This document shows, one piece after another, positions 1 to 12,354 of a stretch of DNA of 64,000 nt. Within the stretch, counting starts at the first letter, position 1. The number at the start of each line of letters is the position of its first letter. The translations under genes and the position numbers were made by a program. Source of the stretch: Conchocele bisecta. Its lineage: Eukaryota; Mollusca; Bivalvia; Lucinida; Thyasiridae. Below the pieces are notes generated by a model. That model searched no databases, had not been told where the DNA came from, and saw only the letters and a list, made by a program, of their open reading frames with translations. The DNA lies in the NCBI GenBank assembly GCA_029237695.1, contig CM055266.1, positions 116,143,370 through 116,207,369 on the forward strand, written 5' to 3'.

Positions 1-340
1 AGGACATTTAAGGCCGGGTCAATGGGTTTAGTACTAAATCCCATATCAAGTACATCTTAAAGTACATGTACAAATGGGGGGAAATCCCAAAATCAGAACT
101 GAATATTTGCAATAAGAAACTATATATTCAGCCCTGAAATCAGAATAATCCTGATCTGATGCCAGAATCACTTGGCCCCCCCTTCAAAAAGCAGTAGGAT
201 CCGTAATAATCTTACTACTTTTATAATGGGAAATAATCCAATTCAACTCCCAGGTAACAAAAGAGCCAAAGATAAAAACGTACCTGAGGAGCAAAACCAG
301 GCAAATCGTGATTCCTATAAGGAGGAACCCCTACCGTTAA
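1..340 (-). repeat. SINE-like retroposon copy, 3' part (minus strand)
   Basis: Reverse complement of the family seen whole at 46289-46703 and 48357-48751: 'CCGGCCTTAAATG', 'TTTCAGGGCTGAATATAT', 'TGGTTTGGCCCTC'. It is cut at the window edge and interrupted at a TTAA (337-340). The rest of the same copy resumes at 1219-1258, where 'CGTTCGCCCGACCAAC' matches the minus strand of 46289-46330. Confidence 0.75.
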
Positions 341-1218
341 AGCGACTCCACTCCAGATGAGGGGTAAAACGGATACTATTTTAAATAAATAAGTACCTAA
401 TGATGTAACTATTGCGACAGGTTTAAAAATTATAAGTGGCCAGTATAGATATTTATTTATTTAATATTAATTAATTTGTTGGGAGTAGCGCGCGTTACTC
501 CCATTTATTTTTATAATTCGCGCTATACTGATATTGCCCGTCACGTGGTATCATGTAAACTAGGGGTCATCTCAAATACGCCATTTGTATTATAAATGTC
601 GGATATACTTGCTCATATTGGCATATATTGATGTAGTTTCGCTGTAAACTCGTTACAATTAGTTTATTTATCTGATATAACCCGAAGTCCGATTTCTGGA
701 AATGTGTCTTTTGTAAAATAATTGGTGTTTCAATTGTGTGTTTTGAGACGGTCCCTCGGAAGAAAATTGCCGATGCGATAGCACGTTCGATGCAAAATAC
801 ATACTTTCTACATATTTAAACAACATCTGTGGTCTGCCCTAGGTAAAAGTAAGTTATTTGGAAATGTATTGATGTTGAAACACATTCGTTTCATATAGAA
901 CGCCTGTGTATAACGCTAATATGTATCAGAGTCGGACATTGTTGATATAGCTGGACGCGATGTGCGCATGCCCGGAAGTATGATTTGTGGGCCATTTGTG
1001 TCACGTGGGATTACGTACGGCAAGCAGGTCGTAAGTAAAAATAGAATTGGAAACGGAAAAGCCCTTTCGTATTGGGACGTATAAAGTACGATTTAACGCG
1101 AATATAAACATCCGCCAACCGAAAATGAGCTCGCAATGTGTAGATATATAGCAAATGCAGGTAAACATCGTGTGAAAAAAATACAGTTCACTGTAATCCC
1201 ATCTGGAGTGGAGCCGCT
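341..1218. mobile_element. TTAA-flanked inverted-repeat DNA element (878 bp)
   Basis: The left end AGCGACTCCACTCCAGATG (341-359) is inverted at 1200-1218 with one mismatch. TTAA flanks both sides (337-340, 1219-1222), and the SINE it interrupts has a single TTAA in intact copies, so the insertion duplicated TTAA (or TA, if the terminal A belongs to the TIR). No transposase frame is present. TTAA suggests piggyBac-like mobilisation, but the ends do not start CCC; a TA-targeting mariner-type origin fits equally well. Confidence 0.75.
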
Positions 1219-1312
1219 TTAATATACGGCGTCACGTTCGCCCGACCAACAACCCACTTTTTTCTTCTTTTTTTTAAAATTGTAATCAAGCCATATGTAA
1301 TGATAAATTACA

Positions 1313-1651
1313 CAGAGCTCCAGAGAAGCTTTGTGTCTAAGGCGTAAAACCTCATTTCAAAATTATTGCGTATTTTACTTTTACTTTTTCTTCATTACTA
1401 AATAGGGGAACAAATGATAAAAAAAAAAAATATAACAAATTTAAACATTCACTTATTTGAGCTGCAAAAAGCAACTCAACAATTTTCAACTTTATGACAG
1501 TACGGTATTTTCACTACTCAATTTGAAAATAAATCAATGCGTATTTTCACATTGTTGTGTGTATTTTGTACTCCCACTTTCGACAATCAATGCGTATTCA
1601 GCTAAAATAATTGCGCAAAATACGCCAATACGCACCTTATGTGGAGCTCTG
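1313..1651. mobile_element. Short hAT-like element (family A)
   Basis: Ends CAGAGCTCCAGAGAAG... and ...TTATGTGGAGCTCTG are inverted repeats. ATTACA occurs on both flanks (1307-1312, 1652-1657). A related copy lies at 31432-31739. The CAGRG start is typical of hAT ends. Non-coding. Confidence 0.6.
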
Positions 1652-1659
1652 ATTACATG

Positions 1660-2040
1660 TTTATGAAAGAAATGTGAATTGAGAAGTAAATGTAAAACAA
1701 AGGATGTTCAAAGTGACAATAAAACTTTCAACTTGTCCAACTGGTAACTCACTTTCTGTGCTTATCTAGGAGCAAGTTTCTTGAAGGAATAAAACCATCT
1801 GCCTGTTGCATTTATTGTGGTACTCGCTATAATCAGTCAGTTTAAAGTGTGTAGAATGTACAAGTAGTTTGACGGACAAGTACAAAACGCTGTAAGGATT
1901 TGAGGTGGAGTGAATATGTTTAGTTGCACACTGCAGCAATTGATGGTGGTCAGGTATGCAAACTATGAATTAAATTGGTGAAAATTGTAGGACTAGTATG
2001 CCATACAAGCAAACAATAATTCCGCCACTGCATTTGACCA
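1660..2040. other. Non-coding, nothing recognised
   Basis: AT-rich sequence between the hAT-like element and the first hairpin/ACGG element. No exon-like frame or clear repeat was seen. Confidence 0.4.
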
Positions 2041-3045
2041 TAACATGATCATGGGCAATGCCCGGCATGTGCAAAAGTAAGCATGACAAAAACCATCAGA
2101 GAAGTGTATGCTTTAAACACAAAAAGGTCAAGGTTGAAAAAGGGTTTCCACGACCACGTGAAAGTCAAAAAGGTCAAGGTCATGCTCATGGTGGCAGGAG
2201 TGTGTTCCAAATTCTCACATGTATCAAGTATACACATATTGAAGCAATCCATCACGTCATATTAAAGTTACATGATGATAAAGAAATTTGTACAATCTTG
2301 TTGACGTAAAATCAACTAGAAAAGAGGGCCGGCCCAGAGAAGCATGGATTTGTCACAGCATGAAAGCAGACCATCAGAGCAATGTGTGTGTGTGAAATAC
2401 CAAGCAGATAAATGCAAGGAAAGCAACATTATAAGGCATTACCCCGAGTTTTGAATGCACCAAGTATATGATCTTGACCCTAGGCTTAGAGGGGGCAGGA
2501 CGATCATGGATTTTCACAGGTCGATAGAGGGCCATTAGAGCAATGTGTGTGTGAAATATCTACCAAATCTGTTTGAGGAAACAGAAATTATAAGACATTT
2601 ACCCGAGCGTTAAGGTCTCAAATGCACCAAGTATGTGACCTTGACCCTGGGCTTAGCAGAGGTGGGACGATCATGGATTTGTCGCAGGGCGGTAGAGGAC
2701 CATGAGAGCAATGTGTGTATGAAATATCAAGCAAACAAGTAGGAGTAAACAGGTCTGCATGATGAAGAAACTTGTACAAACATTTTGATGCAAAAAAATG
2801 GCTACGTGTTTCCGCAAAAATGTGAAAGTAAAAAAGGACTTTGGTCAAGATCATGTTAATGGTGGTATGAGTGTGTTCCAAATACTCACATGTATCAAGT
2901 GTCCACATATTGAAGCAATCTGTCAAGTAATATTAAAGTTATATCATGATGAAGAAACTTGTACAAACTTTTTGACATTGTTGACGCGGATGACGACCGA
3001 AAAAGCGGCGACTATAGCCGCGCCTTCTGCTAAAGCAGGCGCGAC
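2041..3045 (-). repeat. Tandem cores of a pearl/HINE-like element, minus strand
   Basis: Three or more degenerate ~150-200 bp units share 'GACCATSAGAGCAATGTGTG', 'TTCCAAATWCTCACATGTATCAAGT' (split over units) and 'AAGGTCAAGG'. It ends in a hairpin, CGCGCC...GGCGCG (about 3017-3041). Short frames here are repeat translations, not genes. Confidence 0.55.
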
Positions 3046-3559
3046 AAAAAATGACGATTTCTGGATATCCTGTTTAGAGAAGTTCTAATGTACAATGTAC
3101 TTACAAAAGTTAACACCATTCGGTTTCCAATTGATCATCATAAATTCTATGGCAGCTCCGCCAATAAAAAAGACTGGCAGAAATCTGTAGATGCCAAATC
3201 TCTTTATGGGGTAAAGGTCAATCAACTTTGATACAAACACTGAAAGCACCATCACTCGAATCTGTAGAAATTCTGAAAGCAATGAGAAAATTCAATGAAA
3301 TTGATTCCATGAATTCAAAACGGCATGCATTTTCAGACAAATTTTTATCAATCTGTCTACTTAAAGGGGCATAATGTTTTTCATCATGGCCCTGTGTAAA
3401 GTGGTTTAATTGACAATACTAGGACTGCTGGGATGTGTATCAATTTTGAACGATATCGGTACATAAGTATCAGATTTTCTATAGTTCAACAAGATAGGAA
3501 ATCCGATATTTATGGGTGAAAATAGAAATAACGGAGCGGTCCTGGTACCGCCATATATC

Positions 3560-4747
3560 TTCAACAAGAAACGAGGCAAAGCCACGAAGGCCAGGTTTTT
3601 TCCAAACATAGACACTTGGATAACATAATTATACCCACTTTTTGTAGACTAGATGGCCATGGCCTGCATGTCGCGCCTTGGGGCGAGGCATGGACACTAA
3701 AAAAAGAGATATAGTAGATGGAAAAAGTTTAACCAAAAAACTTTAACCGGACACACGGACGGACGGACGTATGCCAAAATGCCGACTATATCGCGCTTTC
3801 TGCAAGCGGACGCGACAATGATGATAAACACCCATGTGAAGTATCAAGGTAATGGGTGAAGCAGTTGCAGAGATATAGTGCACAAAAAAACTTTAACAAA
3901 AAAAATTCAAAAGTAATTTGACCTTGACATTGGGCACAGGGGCAGCACGGTTGGGGGGTAGAAAGAAAATATGGATGATGATAAACACCCATGTGAAGTT
4001 TCAAGGTAATGGGCGAAGCAGTTGCAGAGATATAGTATCACGAAAAACTTTTTAAAAAGTTAACGTTGAATGTCAATTACGTAGAAATAATAGGTCAAGG
4101 TAAAACAAATGGTCACATGTTGGATAGTTGTATGTGGTGGGCACCCCTTGGTTATGAAGCTGTGAAAGTTTGGTGGTCCTAGGTGGTACAGTACCAAAGA
4201 AATGGACTTAAACACGAAAACTTAACATTGTAAACGCGAAAAGTTAACATTGAAAATGGCTAAGTCGACTGCGCGGAAAAAATGGGTCAAGTTAAAAACA
4301 AGAAACGAGGCAAAGCCACGAAGGCCAGGTTTTTTCCAAGCATAGACACTTGGATAACATAATTATACCCACTTTTTTTAGACTAGATGGCCGTGGCCTG
4401 CATGTCGCGCCTTGGGGCGAGGCATGGACACTAAAAAAATAGATATAGTAGATGGAATTTTAACCGGACACACGGACGAACGGACGGACGTATGCCAAAA
4501 TGCCGACGATATCGAGCTTTCCGCAAGCAGGTGTGACAATGATGATAAACACCCATGTGAAGTATCAAGGTATTGGGTGAAGCAGTTGCAGAGATATAGT
4601 ACACGAAAAAACTTTAACAAAAAAATTCAAAGTAATTTGAACTTGACATAGGGCACAGGATCGCGCTTTCCGCAAGCAGGTGCGACAATGATGATAAACA
4701 CCCATGTGAAGTATCAAGGTATTGGGTGAAGCAGTTGCAGAGATATA
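3560..4747 (-). repeat. Pearl/HINE-like elements, minus strand, left part of cluster
   Basis: Two tandem stretches begin 'AACGAGGCAAAGCCACGAAG' (3565 and 4302). Read on the minus strand each has a CTAG terminus ('GGCCATCTAG', near 3651 and 4381), then GGACGGACG tracts and ~155-bp cores ('AACACCCATGTGAAG', 'GCAGTTGCAGAGATATAG'). The cluster continues after the inserted element, at 5944-7101. Confidence 0.6.
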
Positions 4748-5943
4748 CAGTCAGAAATCGTTACAGCGGCACACGTTATAACGGCATATTCGCCTCCCGG
4801 CACAATAAGCCGCCAAACCAATCGGCATGCTCTTTAATCTGCTCGATATGCCGGCAAATTCGGCTTCCGGCACCGGCAGGGAATTCCCGCAAACGAATAC
4901 ACAGTTTAAGTCTTATTTAATGTGCGTTATAACGGCGCCGGTACCCGGCGTCGCTGGTACCAGCGCTGTGACCCAGCTCTGTTATCCGGCATTACAGAAA
5001 CCGATATTCGGGAACCAGTCACTGACCATATAATGTGCGTCATAACCATGATAACGGCGCCGGTACCCGGCATCGCTGGTACCAGCTCTGTTATCCGGCA
5101 TTACGTGCCGGAAACCGATATTCGGAAACCAGTCACTGACCATATCTAAACAATTTCACAGCTGATTAACCCCGACCTGCTGTCATAAATCGCGGCAATT
5201 AACGTGTCGGTACCTTGTCACCTGCTGTGATGTACTATTTTGCAAACATCAATTAAGAAATGAACAGTTAGCAACTAAATTTACAAGTGATTAAATCCAG
5301 CAAGGACCGATAGATTGTAAATAAAAAAATATCATAATCGTGAACAATTTAAATAATTATCGTGTATTAACAAGCCTCTGGGGCGAGTTCAGATAGGGAC
5401 GAATCGTCATGTAAATATTTAAAGGGAAACCACTCTACATGTTTTTGCTTTGCAATTTTATAAATTTTAGCATGTAAATTAAAACAAACTGTTTATTAAA
5501 ATATGTGTATCTTTTATAAATGCACATGTTTGCGAATTGCTAACAATAAAGAAACAATTTCACAGATAATCCGGTATTCACCACGCGCTCTACAATTAAC
5601 AACAGGTTCGCCTGCAACCTAGACTTTGTCAAATACCGGATTAGCTTTGAATTTTGTTTGTTTCCTGATATAAATTTCGTATATATGCATTGCTTTATCA
5701 ATGTGGTGACAAATAAGTATATATCTCGCCGATAATGCTAATGTAAATAGACAGCAAATAGCGTCGATACAATGCGTGGTTACCAATTACCGACATGTTC
5801 CAATTACCGGAATTATCACGACAGTCTGATAGGGAGGAGAAAATCGCCGATTCTTTATACCGGCATATTCGTTATAACGGCATATTCGTTATAACGGCAG
5901 ATTCATCTCTGACGAACTATGCCGTTGTAACGAATTCTGACTG
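4748..5943. mobile_element. TA-flanked inverted-repeat DNA element (1196 bp, pogo/Tigger-like ends)
   Basis: The left end CAGTCAGAAATCGTTACA (4748 on) and right end TGTAACGAATTCTGACTG (to 5943) are inverted; 22 of 24 terminal bases match. TA flanks both sides. Uninterrupted cores nearby read GAGATATAGTACACG with one TA, so this is a clean TA duplication. Internally, a ~115-bp block is duplicated (4921-5147), and 'TATAACGGCATATTCG' recurs near both ends. No transposase frame; non-autonomous. Confidence 0.8.
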
Positions 5944-7101
5944 TAGTACACGAAAAAACTTTAACAAAACAATTCAAAGTAATTTGACCTTGACATTGGG
6001 CACAGGGGCCGCACGGTTGGGGGTTAGAATGAAAATATGGATGATGATAAACACCCATGTGAAGTTTCAAGGTAATGGGCGAAGCAGTTGCAGAGATATA
6101 GTATAACGAAAAAGTTTTAACCAAAAAACTCTAACCAGACGTACGTTAAAAAGTTAACGTTGAAAATGGCTAAGTCAATTACGTAGAAATAATAGGTGAA
6201 GGTAAAAAAATGGTCACATGTTGGATAGTTGTATGTGGTAGGCACCCCTTGGTTATGAAGCTGTGAAAGTTTGGTGGTCCTAGGTGGTACAGTACCAAAG
6301 AAATGGACTTAAACACGAAAACTTAACATTGTAAATGCGAAAACTTAACATTGAAAATGGCTAAGTCAACTGCGCGGAAAAAATGGGTGAAGTTAAAAAA
6401 AAGAGTAACATGTTGGATAGTGATATGTGGTGGGTACCCCTTGATTATGAAGCTGTGAAAGTTTGGTGGTCCTAGGTGGTACAGTACCAAAGAAATGGAC
6501 TTAAACACGAAAACTTAACATTGTAAACGCGAAAACTTAACATTGAAAATGGCTAAGTCGACTGCGCGGAAAAAATGGGTCAAGTTCAAAAAATGGTTTG
6601 TTGGTCCTATGTGGTACGTAGAAATAATAGGTCAAGGTAAAACAAATGGTCACATGTTGGATAGTTGTATGTGGTGGGCACCCCTTGATTATGAAGCTGT
6701 GAAAGTTTGGTGGTCCTAGGTGGTACAGTACAAAGAAATTGACTCAAACACGAAAACTTAACATTGATTGTGGACGCCGCCCCCGCCCGCCTGCCGCCCG
6801 CCGCCCGCCCGCCCGGCTTTCGCCAATCCAATAGCCTGGATTTTTTTTCAAAAAACCTGGCTAAAAATGGGAAATTCTGAGTCCGAAAGGGGGAGATAAT
6901 CCATGATGGAGGGTCGGATGAAAAATCCGAATTCACTTTGCGCATCTGCATATGATAACGAAGCTACATACCAAATATCAGGCGCATAGGTATGAAGGTG
7001 AAAAAGTTTTTCAAGTTACAAGAAACGTGACGGACGTACGGACGGACGGACACTCGTGACGAAAACAATATACCCATTTTTTCCCAAAAAAAGTGGGTAT
7101 A
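5944..7101 (-). repeat. Pearl/HINE-like elements, minus strand, right part with terminal hairpin
   Basis: Cores with 'TGGTCACATGTTGGATAGTT' repeat about every 200 bp. A GC-rich tract of CCCGCC repeats lies at 6777-6820. The cluster closes with ACGGACGGACGG (7026-7049) and the hairpin TATACCCA...TGGGTATA (about 7069-7101), which would be the 5' end on the minus strand. Confidence 0.6.
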
Positions 7102-8072
7102 ACAAGAGTGCCGTAGGTCACAATATACGCCCATTGGGGCAAGGCCAGTCAACAAGGGGAGATAACTCACTGAAAACCAATAGGACTCTTCATCTTGCCA
7201 TGATCAACATGTATGCCAAATTTGATTACGATACGTCAAGTGGAACTTAAGTTATTGCGTGGAAAGGTAGTCAGTGTGAAAATTAAAAATGGCCACCAAG
7301 GGGAGTACGTCATCGGAACTTTTTGAAAATCAATAGGGTTCTTCGTCTTGCGATACTGATTTTAGTGAAGTGTTAATGAAATATATTACAAACGAGATAA
7401 CAATTGAAATTAATATCACTATTTTTTGTGACCCAGAAATGGTCATTTTCAGCAGACATGACAAACTTCAAAAAAAATTATGTTTAAAATTGTATTTTAT
7501 TAAAAAATACATGGTTTTATACATATTTCTTCATTTATTTTCAAAGTATGTTATGAATAATAATAGGAAATAAACCATGGTTTATCTGACTTTGGTGCCA
7601 TTAAATGATTTTCTCCCATTCAAATAGACATGAAATGGAAAAAGACACAAAACGTATGTACGATACAAAATTTTGTTATAAAAAATGTGATAACTTTTGA
7701 ACCTGTTAACCGATTTGATGATATATAGCAAACTTCTTAGGTCACTCTCCACGAAGTAGAAAGTAAACAAAGAACGCTTCAAACGCACATTTGGAAAGAC
7801 TACTCCGTCATAACTCTTATGTAATGCAGTGTAATGAAATGTAATTAAGAGTTTAGTTCCGAGTACATAACTATAATTATTCTTTGTTTACTATCCACTT
7901 CGTGGAGTGACCTAAGAATTTTGCGAATACACACTTTATTAGGTAAGTTTATGGTAATATTTTTGTGTCATATTGTAGAATTGTCTCTCAATAACAACAT
8001 AGCGAAGTATGAACGTCAACACCCTACAGGTATATATGATATATCTTAGTGCACGAAGTGTATGGCCGTGAC
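7102..8072. other. Non-coding, AT-rich
   Basis: No gene seen. A short inverted pair, 'CTTCGTGGAGTGACCTAAGAA' (split; about 7896-7918) against 'CTTCTTAGGTCACTCCACGAAG' (split; about 7734-7756), suggests a small foldback around 7734-7920. Confidence 0.4.
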
Positions 8073-8687
8073 GCCAGTTTTCGGGGTAGTCAGAGTTTTC
8101 GGGGTATTCACATATTTTTTAATTTGTAGACATGTGTGCAGCCGCGATGTGCTTTACGTCAGGTGATTAAAATAAGCATGACATTACCTATACATGTATT
8201 AAGTTCTTAAAAATGCCACCAAATCCAGTGTTTTGACTAAATGCAGGTAATTTTTGCCATTTAGGTCATTTTTTGTTCACGAACCTACCGTGATTTTCGT
8301 GATTTTCTGCGTCCGCCATTAATCTGCTCTTTAATATTGTTAAAATCATAATCAATAGAACAGTTTCAAGTTTTCCTTCACTGTGTCTCATTCATCTGCG
8401 AGATGATATAACATCAATGAAAACTTCGGACGAATTAGCAAATTTATTGACACTTTCAGAACTTACCCCGAAAACTCCAACCATAAGTCAATATTCAAGA
8501 TGGCTGACTCGTGTGTTGCTAAACGCGCTAACGCGAATTTTAATCAAACAACAATCTTATTTTGAAGGCAAGAAACATTGAAAGAAATGTTTATCATTCT
8601 ATTGAACTGACAATTTAGCTCATATGTTATGTTTTATAAAAATCGCTAATTGATGAACTTGTTAATACCCCGAAAACTAGACCCACC
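8073..8687. mobile_element. TIR element with AGTTTTCGGGGTA ends
   Basis: AGTTTTCGGGGTA near 8076 is inverted as TACCCCGAAAACT near 8667-8679. Related sequence appears on the opposite strand at 19842-20300 (split by a hairpin element at 19974-20128) and in 27001-28030 (split at 27171-27779). Non-coding. Confidence 0.6.
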
Positions 8688-9048
8688 ATCATAAATGCTA
8701 TTACATGTACGCACATTTTTACTGTGTAGCGTGGTGTAGCGATATAGTACAACCTGTTGCCTATAAAGCGGAAAACGTGCAGCTAATTGCAGCTAATTGC
8801 AGCTAATTAGAGTTATGTACTCGGAACTATATTATTGGTATTCCTGAATAAATATTCTATTCTACTAATGATATATTGTAGATGAAGTGTATAATATAAT
8901 AGTCGAGAACATCACCGACCCAATCAAATCCTTTCGCTAATCTTCCGCTAGCTATGGTCACGTGCGTGCTTCTAAGTCGCAGGATGCAAATTGTGCTTCC
9001 GACGAAAATGAGCACTGTCCGAAATAACATCCAGGGGTTTCGGACCCC

Positions 9049-9240
9049 ACCCCCCCCCCCCCCCCCCCCAGCTCTCGGCAAAAAAAAAAGAAGAAAATCT
9101 ACAATACTCGAATAGTTGGATGACTTTTTTCTCGTGGCCTAGGTGTCAGGAAATCGCATCTGTGTCGATCTGGCATCTAAAAATTTCCGGGGGAAGACCC
9201 CCAGACCCACCCCCCCCCCCCCCTGCAATTATTTCTGTAT
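9049..9240 (-). repeat. Homopolymer-rich repeat fragments (poly-C tracts)
   Basis: Poly-C runs at about 9049-9069 and 9210-9223 lie in sequence related to 59733-59880 ('GTATCCGCGCCTG' is the reverse complement of 'CAGGCGCGGAT.C'). Probably hAT-like non-autonomous fragments. Homopolymer length here may be unreliable. Confidence 0.45.
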
Positions 9241-9624
9241 CCGCGCCTGAATAATTATGAGATCTAACAGAGTCAACACGACATACAGAAACCAAAGTAG
9301 GTGGCCCAAAGTATATGTGCAGCTCAGCATACATACTTTTACTACCGGTACTTCATAATAATAATAAGACGTTTAAATTTCTTGTACAAAAACGCACATT
9401 CGATTTTCGTTTTGGTTCAAGGTGAGCCAACAAGACAGACGTGATTCGATAGCCTAGTGAAAATGGACAGATTTATTCGCCGGAACTCGTGCACTTATTA
9501 TGGGATAAAAAACAGAACCTTTATAAACGGTTATAATTCATATTTTGTAATACCTATTATGATAGTAGTGAATCTCAACTTAAAGGTATGTCTATATGCT
9601 TCAATTTGGTATATGATATGTATG

Positions 9625-12112
9625 TTAAAACTGTCAGGATTGTCAGACCATGATATTGTGTATACTGAGGTTAGTATAAAACCGCAGATCAGTGAATCAG
9701 GCCATAGACAGGTACTGCTATGCAAACGAGCAGAGTGGGGTGCATTCAAAGAGCACATGGCCACCTTCGGGGATACCTTCATGCAAACCCATACATGTAT
9801 GTCTGTTGACCAATTGTGGACCGACTTCAAAAAAGCTATCTTATCCGGAATTGACCAATACATACCAAAGAAACATGTTTCCGGTAAGACAAAGCTCCCA
9901 TGGGTCACACAAACCATCATACGGGAAATGAGGAAACGAGTCTCTTCCAGCAGTACAAAGCAGCAAGTACGCCAGGTAAAAAGGAACAGCTCAGAGAGAA
10001 GCACGTTCAAATGCGGAACATTATAAAACGTAAGCTGCAGAAAGCGGAAGAGGACTATCTCGAAGAGATTATTGGAGTGCAACAAAATGCAGACGAGGTA
10101 AGTAATACCTACAACACCAAGAAACTCTTCTCCCTGATAAAGAACACCAGACAAGACTCTCAATGTATAGCCCCACTCAAACGTAATGGCGTCCTATTTA
10201 CTGAATCTAAAACCAAGCTAGCGGATATATACTGAACAACCAGTTCAACTCAGTATTTAAACCCAAATCTCCAATAAAGCTTATCCAACTATGTGACAAA
10301 GCTATATTAGACCACAGACAAGCAGGTAAGTTACCATGACAAGGCTCCAGCCCACTAAACCCCATGCCTGAAATTACAATATCTGTACAAGGTATTAACA
10401 AGCTACTCAATGGCCTGAACCCACATAAGGCAGCCTGACCAGATCAGATCAAGCCGTTAATCCTACAGCAGCTCAGAGATGAAATAGCACCTATGCTAAT
10501 CGTTATATTCCGGGAATCTCTCTCCACAGGTACCGTGCCCCGAGACTGATCCGAGGCAAATGTTAGTCCTTTATTCAAGAAAGGTGAGGGGTGTTTAACA
10601 TCCAATGACAGACCGATCTCCCTTACTTGCATTTGCTGTAAGTTTATGGAACATATTGTTACCACTAATCTAATGTCACATCTAGACAATAACAATATCC
10701 TGTATGACCTACAACATGGGTTCAGGACCAATAAATCATGTGAGACGCAGCTGGTGCCATTGGTAATTAAATGACATTGCCAGGAATCTACAAGAAGGTA
10801 ATCAGACTGACCTTGTGCTACTAGACTTCATTAAGGCATTTGACAAGGTCAGTCGATCACCCCAAACTCCTATATAAACTACACTCGTATTGTGTCGGAG
10901 GGAATATAACCTCGCGTGGATCCAGGCATTTCTTGCAGGCAGGTCCCAGAGGGTATATAGTGATTGAGAACGTTGCATCGGATTCAGTCCCAGTAACTTC
11001 TGGCGTACCACAAGGATCAGTTCTCGGTCCTATTCTCTTTTTATTATGCATAAATGACCTTCCTCAAGATATTGCCTCCAAAGTGCGCTTGTTTCTCGAT
11101 GACACTGTTGCGTATCTTGCAATTTCTCGCGAAGCAGACTCTCTAACACTGGAAAATGACCTCGATCGACTCAATCAGTGGGAGCTCCAGTGGGATATGG
11201 AGTTCAATCAGGTAAGTGTAACGTAATACACATTACCAAAGCCCGTTCTCCTATCGCAACCACATATACATTACACGGACAGGTGCTTGAAGCAGTCAAT
11301 CATTCCAGGTACCTTGGTGTGGATATTAGTGAAGACCTATCATTTAACCATCACATTGATAAGGTTACCACATCTGCAAATAAGGCATTAGGTTTCATTA
11401 AAAGAAACATTAAACCTAAACACCAGGGTATACGCCAGACTGCTTATAAGTCACTTAATTGTTCGTCCAATATTGGAATATGCATCCCCTGTATGGAGTC
11501 CCTACACTAAGAAAAACATCCATAAACTGGAAATGGTGCAGCATAGAGCAGCATAGAGCAGCATAGAGCAGCAAGATGGGTTACAAAAAAAGCCTCCACA
11601 TACGTGAATGTCTCACTCATGATGAGGCACTGGGATGGCGCACTCTCGAAAACAGGCGAGCGGATGCTCGATTACGTCTTTTTTATAAGATCGTCAATGA
11701 GCTTGTTGTCGTTCCAGTGCCACCACAACTCCAGAACCCGATAAGACCCACTCGACAGTCTCACCCACTCTCATATAGACAGATACAGGCCACTTCAGAC
11801 TACTACAAATTTGCATTCTTTCCCCTGGCTGTTGTGGAGTGGAATAGACTCCCGCATAACATTGTTCTGTTACCATCCATTGACTCCTTTAAAAAGGGAG
11901 TCGGTAACATACTCCACTACAGCCCTTAATTTGGAACCACGGTTTTTATTCCTTTTTAATCTCACTTTGATCTAATCGATCTCTTAACCTATATAACACT
12001 ATCACTTGTACATTCCACTCCATTACTTTCTTACTTTTGCACTATCCCTTTTCACTAACTGCTCTGACGCGCAGGCCTGCCCATAATCTCCGCGAGGGTG
12101 TGCGGTAGTAAC
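9625..12112 (+). mobile_element. 5'-truncated, decayed non-LTR retrotransposon (LINE, CR1/Jockey-type)
   Basis: Starts inside the endonuclease (LSGLSDHDIVYTEV is the SDH motif) and continues with a linker (PKKHVSGKTKLPWVTQ; RKLQKAEEDYLEEI) in two frames. The reverse transcriptase follows: ANVSPLFKKGEG, NDRPISLTC, LQHGFRTNKSCETQL, then SGVPQGSVLGPILFLL.INDLP and RLFLDDTVAYLAI, YLGVDISEDLSFNHHID, and a C-terminal domain ending NILHYSP at 11929. Several stops and frameshifts break it (for example near 10020, 10340, 10437, 10550, 10770), and the catalytic FADD motif reads FLDD. It is dead. Strand-slip and substitutions imply an old copy. Confidence 0.88.
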
Positions 12113-12113
12113 A

Positions 12114-12205
<92 letters not shown>

Positions 12206-12206
12206 G
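12113..12206 (+). repeat. (TAGA)n microsatellite at the LINE 3' end
   Basis: About 22 TAGA units with one GA interruption, directly after the LINE 3' UTR. Probably the element's tail, later expanded. Confidence 0.9.
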
Positions 12207-12354
12207 TAACTAATATAAATATTCATTTGTATTTAGCAAAAATTTACATTGCTTGTCACGGGTAAAATGCAGCGTAGAATCACAGAAACCCAGGAACCTT
12301 TCATAATTTCTAACAGATACTTCCAACAAGATACCAATTGGCAGGAGGTGCCCA

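Noticed and set aside
9049..9069. Poly-C run as a G-quadruplex regulator
   Set aside because: Lies in a repeat fragment; homopolymer length is error-prone and no gene is near.
9531..10163. 210-codon minus-strand frame
   Set aside because: Antisense shadow of the LINE endonuclease/linker region.
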